DNA of 64,000 nucleotides from Branchipolynoe longqiensis (lineage: Eukaryota > Annelida > Polychaeta > Phyllodocida > Polynoidae): contig CM059198.1 in the NCBI GenBank assembly GCA_030323885.1, positions 12,872,462 to 12,936,461 on the forward strand, given 5' to 3'. Positions 44,101 to 54,446 of the stretch are shown here, in pieces. The notes beneath the pieces are model-generated. The model made no database searches. It was not told the origin of the DNA and saw only the letters and a program-made list of their open reading frames with translations. How positions within the stretch are numbered: the first letter of the stretch is position 1; the number at the start of each line of letters is the position of its first letter. Position numbers and translations under genes: made by a program.

Positions 44101-45126
44101 GAGGCTTGGTCATCTCAGTTTGAACACCTCCATCGGAATGATGTTCGCCTCTGACCCTGTGTCCAACTTGAAGCTGACATCCATGGATCCTATGCGAACC
44201 ACAAATCGGCTGATTTGTTTGCATCCAACAATATCGCACCAATGAACAAATCATCCACCGGTAACTCACCCTGCCAGTCACTCTGGTCACCGTACCCTTC
44301 CACTGTAATTTCATTTACAGCTGTCGACCTGCCTCGGCACACCTTCGCAAAATGACCAATTTTCTGGCAGCCAGAACACCCTGGCAGCCTTTCCTTTGGC
44401 ATGACACGCATCATGGTCAGGCCTGTGTGTATACCCGCACAATGCACACTCCGGGCGCACACCCGCGCCGCTGCCTTGCTGATCCCGTCCCCATCTAGGA
44501 GACTGCCACTGCTGTTGTTGTTGTTGCCCACGTGTAGACTGCTGCGTTGGTTCGTAACGCCGCACGGCATCTACTGAATAATCAGCATCGCTGGATCCCG
44601 TTATCTGTTTCACCCAATGTTCACTCATCCAACACATCTCCTCGCAAAGCTGGAGTGTCAACTTTGGGGTTTGCAACAGCCGATCCCGGAGGGTGTTGCA
44701 CTTGATGCCGCTGACCAACCTATCACACATGAGCGACTCCTCTAGTGCCCCATAATGATAATGTCTTATTTTGTGCCTAACTTCTCGGATGTATGCATCC
44801 AAACTCTCTTGACCTTGGTTATACGCATTGAACCTGTATCTTGTCACTGTAATGTTCATTCTGCCCTCGCAATACAGCCTGAAAGCTTCCCTGAGCGGAG
44901 CAATTTTATCCGTCTCTCCCGGAGCAAAGTTTGTCGACTGGTGTACTTTCTGTGCTTCAGCCCCAGCGACATGCAGAAATACACAACATTGTACTTTGTC
45001 GCTCCTGCTTAACACTCCGCCTACTGTGGTGTAAATACTGTATGAGTGAATCCAGGCTTTCCAGTTCGCTGCTATATTGTCTTCCAGGTTCAGAGGACTG
45101 GGCGGTTTCAAACTCGAGAGAGCCAT
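44100..45126 (-). pseudogene. Gypsy gag and protease region
   Basis: Gag begins at 45126 (MALSSLKPPSPLNLEDNIAA) with a capsid-like part (WKAWIHSYSIYTTV, QCCVFLHVAGAEAQ, YRFNAYNQGQESLDAYI), a Gln-rich stretch and a first Cys/His group. The CCHC knuckle (CSGCQKIGHFAKVC) lies in a different frame (44570-44190), implying a frameshift near 44400. The protease core with the D-T-G triad (FKLDTGSEANIIP) lies near 44140-44180, in yet another frame from the surrounding open segment. At least two frameshifts. Confidence 0.8.
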
Positions 45127-45149
45127 GGCGTATCAAAAGTTCCGCTTCT

Positions 45150-45330
45150 GACACCGTGTGATGTTATGTTAAATAATCGACTACACACGTTGACGTCTCG
45201 TTGCATAATGATCTTTATTCGGGTGCCTACCACACTGCGCTGGTCGCCCGCTCTAAAAGTTGAATAGGGATTTCTCCTTGCTTTAAACAGGTGGCTGCAA
45301 CCCAACTCTTATAAAGACATATGTGTGTGT
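45150..45330 (-). promoter_or_regulatory. 5' LTR end, TATA/polyA signals and primer-binding site
   Basis: On the minus strand, CTTTATAAGAG (45317-45307) is a TATA-like box, GAATAAAG (about 45221-45214) a polyadenylation signal, and the LTR ends AACATAACATCACA at 45161. GGTGTCAGAAGCGG follows at once, resembling the tRNA primer-binding site TGGTGTCAGAAG of many Gypsy elements. The left LTR limit is not defined because no second LTR exists for comparison. Confidence 0.6.
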
Positions 45331-45799
45331 TATACTTATGTTCCTAAATAGCCTAAATAGTGGTTACTAATAGATTGTGTTTTAAAATATGTAGTGGTAT
45401 GAGTTGGAAGTGTGCATACAACTAGCAACCCTTGTTTAGTGATTGATATGATATATATTACTATGTATATTTGTAAAACAACTTCTTGAACACGATTGCT
45501 TGCATGAACATGCCATTTTGAGTTGCTATTTACTTTACACTCTGTCCTATTATATTGTTGCTCTCATACCCTGTGAGGGGTCGACAGACATACAATCATT
45601 GTCAAAATCATTGACGTTGTCATTGTGGAGGCCATGTTGGTTTCTTGCATTCTCTCCGAATCTCTCAAATCTACACAAGTATAGATAACCACCGTATCCA
45701 CTGTCAATTCCTACCAAAGCAGTTTTTGCTCAGATTTAGGCAGGGCTGTCATTCACCCCTATGTTAGATGAGGGTGAACCTTGTATCTAATTAGCAATG

Positions 45800-45957
45800 G
45801 TCTGCTCATCCTTTGTAAACAGCCACCACTTAATGCTGAGTGACACGCTAGGTAGTGACAAGTAACAATTTTATAGGCCATTGGTTTGACTCGGTGGGTA
45901 TTTGAACTCCCAACCTTCCGCGCGCCAAGCCTGTATTCTACCAATTGGGCCATATCG
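45800..45957 (-). mobile_element. SINE1, head part
   Basis: GCTGAGTGACACGCTAGGTA, GACAAGTAACAATTTTATAG, CATTGGTTTGACTCGG, and the complement of a B box (GGGTATTTGAACTCCC) and A box (CCAATTGGGCCATATCGTGC) are present. The 3' half is missing. Confidence 0.75.
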
Positions 45958-46824
45958 TGCTATTTGATCTAATTTGAAATAGTTGCCAGTAAAATATAAC
46001 TTCCCATATTCAGGTAAATTACTGTGCTGTGAGACTGTGCGAACAGCTAGTTTAAATCAATAAACTGCAAACCTCAGTAAGTATATATGGATATATATAT
46101 ATACATCTAAAGTCTATGGCTCGAATCTGTGGTTGTGTAGGCAGGCTATAGTGAAATCAATACAGACAAAGAGAAAGGAAGAGTATAAAGTGTGAAAGAA
46201 GAGAGAGAGTCAAGCCCACTGGTTTATTATTTATATGGTACATGGATTCAGTGTAGAGTATCACCCCACCCTATTCCCCCAATGAGAAACAAGCATCCTT
46301 AGCTCTACCAATAGGGATCCAACATTCCTGGTCCCCATGGTTACCAGTGATCTTCCCACCACCACCAAGCTGTGTGGCTCCCCTGGCCACCACCTGAGCC
46401 TGAGTGTGGTGATCCTACCTAGCAGAGGGGGGAGGGGGTAGGCTCTGAGTGCCCATTATACACAGCCCTGCAGGCACCACTATGTGTATTTACATCTCAA
46501 TCAGGCACCACCAGCACCTACATATACACATACATGCACCTGGTCACGTATACCCGATCAATAATAGAACATTTGCATTCCCCCCGCCAATGCAGTAAAT
46601 CGGAATATTTTACATACATGTACCCCTACCCTTTTAACATGGCCAGGGGATTAAGCACTGATTACTGGATGGGGAGACACCATCAGATAATGACAGCGGC
46701 GATGTCCTGGCGGATGTTGTCATTGCCCAATGGTAGCCTACTTAATGTAGAGCATGGCGACTATGGGTTGGTAGATGGGATACCGGCACAGGGAGGGCGG
46801 GGCGGATCAAGATTAATACACTTA
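45958..46824. other. No gene seen
   Basis: AT-rich; short TATA run at 46088-46105 and unremarkable sequence to 46820. Confidence 0.5.
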
Positions 46825-47612
46825 AGGCCCTGTCACACTACGACGTGTGTTCCGGCGTGCCGCCAACGCGCAAAATATTTGCAACCCGTCGACAAACGTC
46901 AAACTTTTCGGCGCTTTGGGAGAAATTTGACGCGGCGCAGCGTGTTAGTAGCGTGCTATAAGCGCACGGCCAACGGGCTTCGACGCGCGGCGGAACAGCA
47001 TGTCAACGTCCCGCCAGCGGGTTCCCAGCGTGCCATTGGCGCGCTGTCGGCGCGTTGACGGCGCGTTGGTGTCGTGTTAATACCGTGTCAATGCGTACAT
47101 ACCCACCAGCAATACGTTAGGACGCGCCCGCAGCGCGTCCACACCGTGCGGCCAACGCATCCAGGCGCACCGGCAACACGTCCAATGCACCGAGAAACGC
47201 TGGAGCAACACCAATGGGGCGCCCACAACACGTCGATGGGACGTTCCCGATGCGCCGACGGAACGGTCGCATTTTGGGGAAAAAAAAGCCAACGTTAACC
47301 GACATTGATCAACGTCCTGCCAGCGTTGCGCCGGCGCGCCGCCAACGGGTGTCGACGTGTTGCTAACGCGTCCGTAATGCGCCCGCCAACACGCTGCCGC
47401 GCGTTGCGGCCCGTCGAAAGTTTTGTGCAAGCACAAAACCTCGACGCGGCCCGACGCATGCCGACGTGTTCATTCAAACGTTGCTATGTACCAACGCGCC
47501 GGTAACGCGCCGGTAATGTACCAGACGTGTACCAACGTTTTGAACAAAAACCCAACACGTCGGCACGCGTCGAAGCGAGTTCGTGATAAACGTCGTAGTG
47601 TGACAGGGCCTT
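46825..47612. mobile_element. TIR element I-c (788 bp, TTA target duplication)
   Basis: Starts AGGCCCTGTCACACTACGAC and ends with the exact inverted form; TTA is duplicated at 46822-46824 and 47613-47615. The interior is a mosaic of GCCAACGCG, CGGCGCGT, AACGTC and GCGTTG words, with complements dominating toward the other end. The frames found inside (46534-47058, 47077-47477) are a result of stop-poor vocabulary. Same TIR as I-b, but entirely different interior words. Confidence 0.9.
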
Positions 47613-47728
47613 TACAACCTGGTCGGCATTCTCGGTACCGTTCTCTAATTTGACAATGAGAATGGTTTTCTCGTCTGTTTGTCGGGATTTTACGTCCTAG
47701 CAACATCTATGGTCTATCAGGACGCTAA

Positions 47729-48410
47729 AGGCCTGGTCACATACACATTAGTGGGTGTAGTTGAACGTAGTGAAGGCTAACATAGTTGAACGTAGTTGAA
47801 AATACCAGCATCCATACTTCTCCAGTACGTCCGTCCTGATATGACCTTAGATGTTGCTAGGACGTAAAACAACAACAAACAAACAAACAAACATCTGCAG
47901 TACATTCAACTACATTCAACTATGTTAGCCTCCACTACGTTCAACTACGTCCACTAAATGTAGTGGAGGCTAACATAGTTGAGCATAGTTGAACATAGTT
48001 GAACATAGTTGAACATAGTTGAACGTACCATCATCCATACTTCTCCAGTACGTTCAACTATGTTCAACTATGTTAGCCTCCACTACGTTCAACTACGTCC
48101 ACTAAATGTAATGGAGGCTAACATAGTTGAGCATAATTGAACATAGTTGAACATAGTTGAACATACCATCATCCATACATCTCCAGTACGTTCAACTATG
48201 TTAGCCTCCACTACGTTCAACTAAGTCCAGTAAATGTAGTGGAGGCTAACATAGTTGAGCATAGTTGAACATAGTTGAACATAGTTGAATGTACCTGCAT
48301 CCATACTTCTGCAGTGCATTCAACTACGTTCAACCACGTTCAACTACATTAGCCTCCACTACGTTCACCTACATCCAACTACATCCACTAACACGTATGT
48401 GACCGGGACT
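47729..48410. mobile_element. TIR element I-d with GTTGAACATA words
   Basis: Termini AGGCCTGGTCACATAC and the complement of AGTCCCGGTCACATAC resemble family I in their GTCACA core. Flanks are TAA (left) and TTA (right), so the target duplication is imperfect or eroded. The interior is built of ACATAGTTGAAC and TTCAACTACGTTC words in blocks of about 130 bp that alternate strand (near 47770, 47900, 47960, 48050, 48120 and 48200). Contains a SINE1 tail. Confidence 0.8.
47827..47892 (+). mobile_element. SINE1 tail nested in element I-d
   Basis: CGTCCTGATATGACCTTAGA, TGTTGCTAGGACGTAAAACA followed by ACAAACAAACAAAC: the last 65 bp of SINE1 including its CAAA tail. A 5'-truncated insertion. Confidence 0.8.
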
Positions 48411-48789
48411 TTAGAGACTTTTGACAGTGCAATACTCATGGTGACTTCATAGCTTCCGGGCTAGGAGACCAGCCCGCCGAACAAGGACCCGATGTTCCAA
48501 CTTCCACTCAGTTATATTATACTGATGCTGTGTTAATCAGTCCTCGCTCTAGCCTAGTAATGCCAAAAACCAGCATCCGGTGGTTAACGACAAGTATCAT
48601 CATAGTTAACGACAAGTATCAAATTAGTAATTTGTTGGTTTGATTCGACCAGGATTTGAACGTGAACCGATTCAGTCACTGTGTTCATAGACAGAACAAG
48701 CACGGTCCCTAAAACATATATTTGTTAAATATGAATATCTCATATTTGAATGCAATGCATATACTATGCGATGTGCAAATATAAATTTT

Positions 48790-48890
48790 GTAAGTCATGA
48801 GCATGTTTTGGTCAGGTTTCGAACTTGTGACCTCCCAAAAAGAAAGCCAGCCAGCATTCTGATCCATTCAGCCATCCCATCTGATATAAT
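48790..48890 (-). mobile_element. tRNA-derived SINE head fragment
   Basis: TTTTGTAAGTCATGAGCATG, GGTCAGGTTTCGAACTTGTG and ATTCAGCCATCCCATC resemble the head of SINE1 with a B-box complement (GTTTCGAAC). Confidence 0.5.
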
Positions 48891-49376
48891 AGAAAAAGCA
48901 ATTATTAATTTTATTTTATGATCAATCTCTGGACCTATTATTCTAAAATTGATCAGTTGAAGTTCAACTTGAACCTTTATTCTAGGATGACTCTGGAATT
49001 GTTATCCTAGGATAACTCCTTGAAACTGTGAATCTAGGGTTACTCATTGGTAGTGTTCTTCTAGGAGTGATCTAATCCCTGGAACTGCTCACTAGATGAA
49101 TGACAGCCACTGTACGACCTTGCCGCCTCCCCTTATTTTGGAACCTGGTGTATTGCGCTTGGATCCAGCTGTTCACAAGCTGCCCGTCCCCTTTAAGCTG
49201 TGCGCATGCGCCCAGATCTGGCTGGACTTAGCACTAAGCCTCTGATTTACTGGCATAAAGACGCCAGCCCAACGAACCAGGTCAGGCCAAGTTCAACACC
49301 AGCTCCTGCGCGACAAATGGCTCTCTCTGCTGTCTGCCTCAGTTTGTACCTTTCTTTCTCTATCTCTCTATCACTG

Positions 49377-49697
49377 CACGTGGTGGCTAAATCGGAAGAG
49401 CGAAGACTTCCTGTGTGCAAGGTCGGGAATTTGAAACTCGGCTGAGTCAAAGCAATGACTTACAAAATTGATACTTGTCACTATCTAGCCTGGCACTCAG
49501 GATTCCTAGGATCGGGCAAGGAAGGACTGGATAGCTCAGTATCAGGATAATGTGACTGAGCTGGAAATTGGGTCATGGTACCTGCAACCTGGTCTCCCAG
49601 TGGGGCAGCACTATGAAGTCGGCATTGTCACAAGTCGGCACTGATCCAGATATTACCTTAGATGTTGCCAGGATGTAACACGCCAACACACAAACTA
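49377..49697 (+). mobile_element. SINE1, near full length
   Basis: Head CACGTGGTGGCTAAATCGGA, B-box-like GGGAATTTGAAACTCGG, body CTATCTAGCCTGGCACTCAG, AGTATCAGGATAATGTGACT, GGTCTCCCAGTGGGGCAGCA, and tail ACCTTAGATGTTGCCAGGAT, GTAACACG, CAAAC. Confidence 0.85.
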
Positions 49698-50881
49698 TCT
49701 GTTGATCTCTGTTTCTCTCTCTATATATATATTGACACTCAAATGGGTGCATATAATACATGTGAAAGGATTAGAAAGAGTTTACTTTCAGGAACACTTG
49801 GCGATGATGTGCCGTGCTTATTGTAGGTAAATTCCACACGATGAGTCCAATACCATAGACCTATTAATATGTACTCTTAAAGAATGGTCAAGCTTGAAAG
49901 TCCTTACTCAGAATGAGGCTGGCACCGCAAGCAACGTACTGTGGAAGTATTCCATTCACTTCTTTATTTAGCTTAGTCAATTCAATTCTTTATTTAGATT
50001 GCATTCCGCATACTCAGACCAGGGGAGATCTACACAAATGTTAAAGACACACCTCGCAGTAGGGCGAGGCCTGGTCACGGCACCAGTATGATAGGTCGTG
50101 TCGTCGTGTACAGCCGATTGCCCTTGTGTATCGCACACATGTGAAGAACAAGGCGGGCAAGAGAAAACATCTGCTTCGCCATGTATTCCTTTCGATCCTC
50201 TGCTGTCCATGCTGAATCAATTGACCCGCCCCCTGACCAGCCAAGTCACAGCCACCTCTGCCCTGCCTTCTACCATCTGTTACCATGTACAGACAAGAGT
50301 AGTCCCCGGACCCATGGTGTGGTGGTGAGACTCATGTGTGGACTACTACACTGGCCATGTACGACGACACATCCTCTCACGTGTATATTATAAAGGAGTA
50401 TACATACATGTACCCCTACCCATACCAGAACCCTTGAAGATACACCAAATGAGAGATATGGGATATCATTGTTATGATAAAACAGCGGCGTCAAATAGCA
50501 GCATAATGCAATATCATAACAATGTAATTTAAATTAAAATGTAGCCTTTTTTATATGTATGGAATTGTCCAGCCAGTAGGAAATCACTGCATAATTGAGG
50601 AAACATGATATAAGGTTTAGGCATGTCAAACGTTACAGCAACACGAAGGTTCAGCTTGGTTGTGTGTTAGCCTCGTTTTCATGTCAAGATTAAATGTGCC
50701 TCATGCTATTACACCAGCAAGTGGTTGGTTTCTGTGTCATACGGCTATCATGTGGTCAATCATATTCTCATAGCAATAGGTGTACAGTGTTTGTACTAAT
50801 GCTTGTAATTAATGCCTCTTCTAACTGAACTAGTATTAACGTCACAGAATCTGTTGTCATAGACTGGAATCAGTAAGCGTG
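49698..50881. other. No gene seen
   Basis: No convincing coding frame. Frames of 60-80 codons at 49977-50532 overlap on both strands and carry no recognised domain. ATACATGTACCCCTACCC at 50404 also occurs near 46616. Confidence 0.5.
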
Positions 50882-51170
50882 CAGACTGACTTACAATGCG
50901 GAAGGTTCAAAAGATCAAACCAGGACTCACAAAATGTATACATGTCACTATCTAGCCTGGCACTTGGCATTATTAGGATATGACAAGGACTGATTTGTCC
51001 AGTATCAGGATAATGTGACTCAGTAGGCCTATAGCATAGAGCTTGCTGCTGGCGCCCCGTTCTCCCAGTGAGGCAGCACCATAAAGTGTGCCATGGGTGA
51101 GTACTGTCATAAATCTGTACCTATCCTGACGAGACGTTATATGTTATTAAGATGCAAAAGCCAAAGAGTA
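50882..51170 (+). mobile_element. SINE1, diverged
   Basis: GTCACTATCTAGCCTGGCAC, AGTATCAGGATAATGTGACT, TTCTCCCAGTGAGGCAGCAC, and GACGAGACGTTATATGTTAT (diverged tail). The head retains GCGGAAGGTTCAAAAGATC. Confidence 0.7.
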
Positions 51171-51377
51171 AACAGAAAATATGTTTATAGAGAGGTCAGT
51201 GCAGACTACAACACTCATGCCCCTAGAAGTGTAATTAATGACCTCGTGTAGTATCTCAAACACTTTCGTGACCTAGTTCATCATCTCAAACAGGCACATT
51301 GGACTGCAGGGCAGCTGAGGCTGTGTCCATTCAAACACACTTCTCCCACCAGAGACTGACAGGGGTTGTTTCTCAAC

Positions 51378-51560
51378 AGCAGACACAGTCACATTATCCT
51401 GACACTGAGCTGACCAATCCTTGTCCTATCCTGTGAATGCTGAGCACCATGCTATATAGCAACAAGTATAAATTGTACAAGTCACTGGTTTGACAGGGCT
51501 GGGATGCTTACCACATGGGAAGCCTGCGCTCTACCAATTTTGCCACCACGTCCGTCCAGG
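51378..51560 (-). mobile_element. SINE1, head half
   Basis: CACATTATCCTGACACTGAG, TGACCAATCCTTGTCCTATC, CAAGTCACTGGTTTGACAGG, CATGGGAAGCCTGCGCTCTA, CCAATTTTGCCACCACG. The 3' half is absent. Confidence 0.8.
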
Positions 51561-51916
51561 ATCACTTAGGCTTTGTCAGTCCTGGTCTCCATGGTTACAA
51601 CGTTCCATTAAGCCACATAGCTCTGAGCGGGTGAAAACTGGATTGGTTTCATAGTGGTCGATCCAATACAGAGTCTAAATCAGGTTAGCAGGCCTGGTTA
51701 TTGTCCAGAGGTTGTGTCACTGTATCAGGCTTACAGTACACCAGGCAGACTGTACATGTCCCACGTTAATACCAGACGGGACGCAACCTGGGAAACCTGA
51801 CTTGTTGTCTTATCCAAACTGATTATTGTAGGTTCGGTGAACAATTTCAAACCCACACTACTTGATACTCTAGGGCTAGCGTGCTAATCATTGTCTTATC
51901 TAGGCTCCCTGATGCA

Positions 51917-52271
51917 ATATGATAGTGATACTAGACTTACTTGTAATTTGAAGTATTACTGAGATTCTTACGGATCTATGAATACAAGGGTAAGGATCAG
52001 GGGAGAGGTCAAGCCCACGCAGGCCGGTTCTGGCTTCAGTTTTCATAGTTGGAGGGGAGCAACAAATCTAAAACCAGGATCAGTACCCTGACCTTCCCTA
52101 ACCTTTAGGAATATGTTATTTAATTTTGTGTTTATACTCGAGTGAATCATTGTTTATCCCTAATTTTAGGTGCGGGTGGGTGGGCCCCTGACTCTTACCT
52201 TCATATTCGTAGATTCGTAAGAATCTCAGTAATACTTCAACTTACAAGTAAGTCTAGTCTAACTATCATAT
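51917..52271. mobile_element. Long hairpin (foldback) next to the DIRS terminus
   Basis: Arms of about 80 bp: ACTAGACTTACTTGTAA, TTGAAGTATTACTGAGATTC, TTACGGATCTATGAATA on the left, mirrored at 52190-52271 with few mismatches. The loop (52000-52185) contains GGGGAGAGGTCAAGCCCACG, also found in inverse form just inside the far DIRS terminus (57545-57560). It may be part of the DIRS terminal structure rather than an independent element. Confidence 0.65.
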
Positions 52272-52786
52272 TCCTACTTCATCTTCCGAATACCGGAAGT
52301 TAAGTATCTGGGGAGAGTCTTCGAAGCAGGGTTTTTTGCGACCCGACTTATATCGTCTTGCTTCCTTTCTTCTTCTCCTCCCTCGTCTACCTCTTCCGTC
52401 CTTCTATATTTCTGTAAATATATGAGTATAATGCTGGGCACTTTTTGTTATGTCATTTCTTTTACCGTCTGAGTGCGTATTTTCGGTATTCAATAATGCA
52501 TGTTCACATAGTTCTTTATATATATACCTTTATTTAACAAACCCTTTGTTTTGATATTTCACTCATGCTTTGTTCATGGCATTGCTTCACTGTACATAGT
52601 TTATTGACAACCTTTTAACACCAATGGTATCAACCCACCACCTTGTCTAAGGTGTTCATTTTGCTTGTTCTACTTTGTCTACCATGACTATATCATTTTG
52701 TCACTTGTTTCACTACTTTATTTTCTGGCCTTTCGTTTGGACAGGATTAGTCTCTGTGTTTCTCCCGGATCCTCGATTGACTTATG

Positions 52787-53599
52787 CTAGAAATGCGCAA
52801 AGCTTTTGCTGTCCCTCCAGGACACGTTGCGCCTGATGGCATTGAGATTTGCTCCCACCACCTGAGCTGAGGAAGCGGATGCCCCTCTCATGCTGTGGCC
52901 CTTATACCGGGCTGTGTCTATTCCTGCTAAGTTCAAGACGCTCAGCGTCCACCTCGCAAGTGTTGCTTGTGAGATCAGCCCGTGTGGCCCGATGTAGGAC
53001 AGGAGTAATTGTTTGTTGTTTCTCCTTATCTTTTCAGTTCTTACTAGGTACCTTTTGATCGTCCTAACCACACACAGTGTACGTTTGTCTTTGAACGTGT
53101 AGAACCTCACCAAGTCCAATGGTTGGCCCAGTTGGTTGTGTTTTAGCAAAGTTTTCATTTTGAACACAATGGAATCCTCTTCGATTCTCATTCTGTCTAT
53201 CATTAAGTTAATGATCGTTTGTCCCCTCTGGGAGGAAACCACCAGTAACAATATAGTCAATTTATACGAGTAATTTCTTAGGTATTTCAGTATGTTCGCT
53301 ATGGAGGTGTTTAATACTTTTACTCCCCCCTCGATCGCCTACAGGGCCCAACGGCTAATATATGTTAGATAGTTTTTTCTCGTTGAGTCCCTCCAGGAAT
53401 GTTTCTAGAGTTGCAAAGTTTTCTCATCAATGTCATACCCGTCCAGTGTGTTCGCTAGAAAAGGCACGCCATCAATCTTATGTCTTGTAGCCCTGGTCCT
53501 TTGCTTTCGCTGCACAGGTGCCCTGTCCCAGAGAGGTTCCCCACCCTTTTGGGGAACCTGCGCTGCTCTTTTGCCCCCTCTTGGAGGATCGGGTGCCAT
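52787..53599 (-). pseudogene. Tyrosine recombinase (DIRS-type)
   Basis: The start lies in 53599-53405 (RHKIDGVPFLANTLDGYDID), followed after a frame break by 53260-52787: ILLLVVSSQRGQTI (first catalytic Arg), LVRFYTFKDKRTLCVVRTIK, GLISQATLARW, and GHSMRGASASSAQVVGANL (His-x-x-Arg). The frame ends with SWRDSKSFAHF and a TAG, where DIRS recombinases usually have the nucleophilic Tyr; codons beyond the TAG continue family-like sequence. The active-site codon appears to have become a stop. Confidence 0.8.
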
Positions 53600-54440
53600 G
53601 CTTGTGCTGGCCAGTGTGGGCCGATCACTATCACCCTCGTCCCATCTTCCTTGATTTTTCTCGCCACTCGTGGCAGGAGGCTAAACAGTGGGAAGCAGAA
53701 AATGAACATATTAGCCCAGCTAAATGTAAAGGCGTCCGTTTTCCAGTTGTCTGGTTCCGGCTCCCAACTGAGATACTTCCCTAACTGTCTATTTAGTTGT
53801 GAAGCAAACATATCCACTTCTGGTATGCCCCAACAGTCATATAATTCATAGAATATATTTTCGTTTAACTTCCGCTCTAGGTGATCTGTGAATTTTCTAG
53901 ACCTTAGGTCTGCTAGCACGTTCTCGACCCCTGGGATGTGTGAAATTGTTAGCCAGTTCTGGGAGCTGTGCCCATTACCAAATTTGTATTGACTCTCTCA
54001 AGCAGTCCTCTGACTTTGTACCACCGATGTTCTTAACGTATGCTAATGCCGTTGTGTTATCCGTACATATTTGTATGTGCGTGTTTTCTACCTTACATAG
54101 GCTTCGTAGGCCGAAAAGTATGGCTTTTAGTTCTAGTACATTTATGTGTGCTAGTTCTTCTGGGTGCCAACGGCCCCCTGTTTGTGTTGTTTGTGTATGC
54201 GCCCCGCATCCCTCTAGTGAGGCATCTGTGTACAACTCAATCTTTGGCGGTTCCCTCCTGATCTGCCTTGGTGCTTCTAACTTTCTAACTACCAGCTTAT
54301 GTCTGCTAGACCTTCATTTGAGATCCACATTATGTCGTCAAAGTTTCTCTCACTTCTTTTTAGGGCCTTAATCTTATCCCTTTCCAACTGTTTGAAGTGT
54401 GCCCCACTACTCCCGCTACTTGTCTTATTATGGGTGTTTT
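53455..54440 (-). pseudogene. DIRS-type RNase H and C-terminal domain
   Basis: 54235-53975 holds RNase H: YTDASLEGCGAHT (first Asp), HINVLELKAILFGL (Glu), ICTDNTTALAYV (second Asp). 53919-53455 follows with VDMFASQLNRQLGKYLSWEP, DAFTFSWANMFIFCFPLF and VIVIGPHWPAQAWHPIL, the conserved region after RNase H in DIRS proteins. A frame break lies between them. 54240-54440 holds degraded RT-RNase H connection sequence with several stops. Confidence 0.8.
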
Positions 54441-54446
54441 ATTGTT

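Larger units (their letters stand above)
42366..45330 (-). mobile_element. Ty3/Gypsy LTR retrotransposon, deleted
   Basis: Minus-strand order: 5' LTR (about 45330-45161), primer-binding-like site, gag with zinc knuckle (45126-44190), protease (about 44200-44100), RT (43651-43100), RNase H start (43100-42800), integrase C-terminal half (42824-42366). The protease-RT-RNase H-integrase order identifies Ty3/Gypsy. An internal deletion near 42795 removes the rest of RNase H and the integrase zinc finger and first catalytic Asp residues. Several frameshifts and a lost 3' LTR make it a relic. Confidence 0.85.
47672..48690 (-). mobile_element. SINE1 split by element I-d
   Basis: TGTTTGTCGGGATTTTACGT and CCTAGCAACATCTATGGTCT (47678-47723) resume after the insertion at 48414 with ACTTTTGACAGTGCAATACT, GGAGACCAGCCCGCC, CAGTTATATTATACTGATGC, and a diverged head (GGTTTGATTCGACCAGG). 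A short internal duplication of GTTAACGACAAGTATCA occurs near 48585-48620. Confidence 0.8.

Noticed and set aside
46534..47477. Plus and minus frames across 46.5-47.5 kb
   Set aside because: They lie in the word mosaic of TIR element I-c, where the vocabulary is poor in stop codons.
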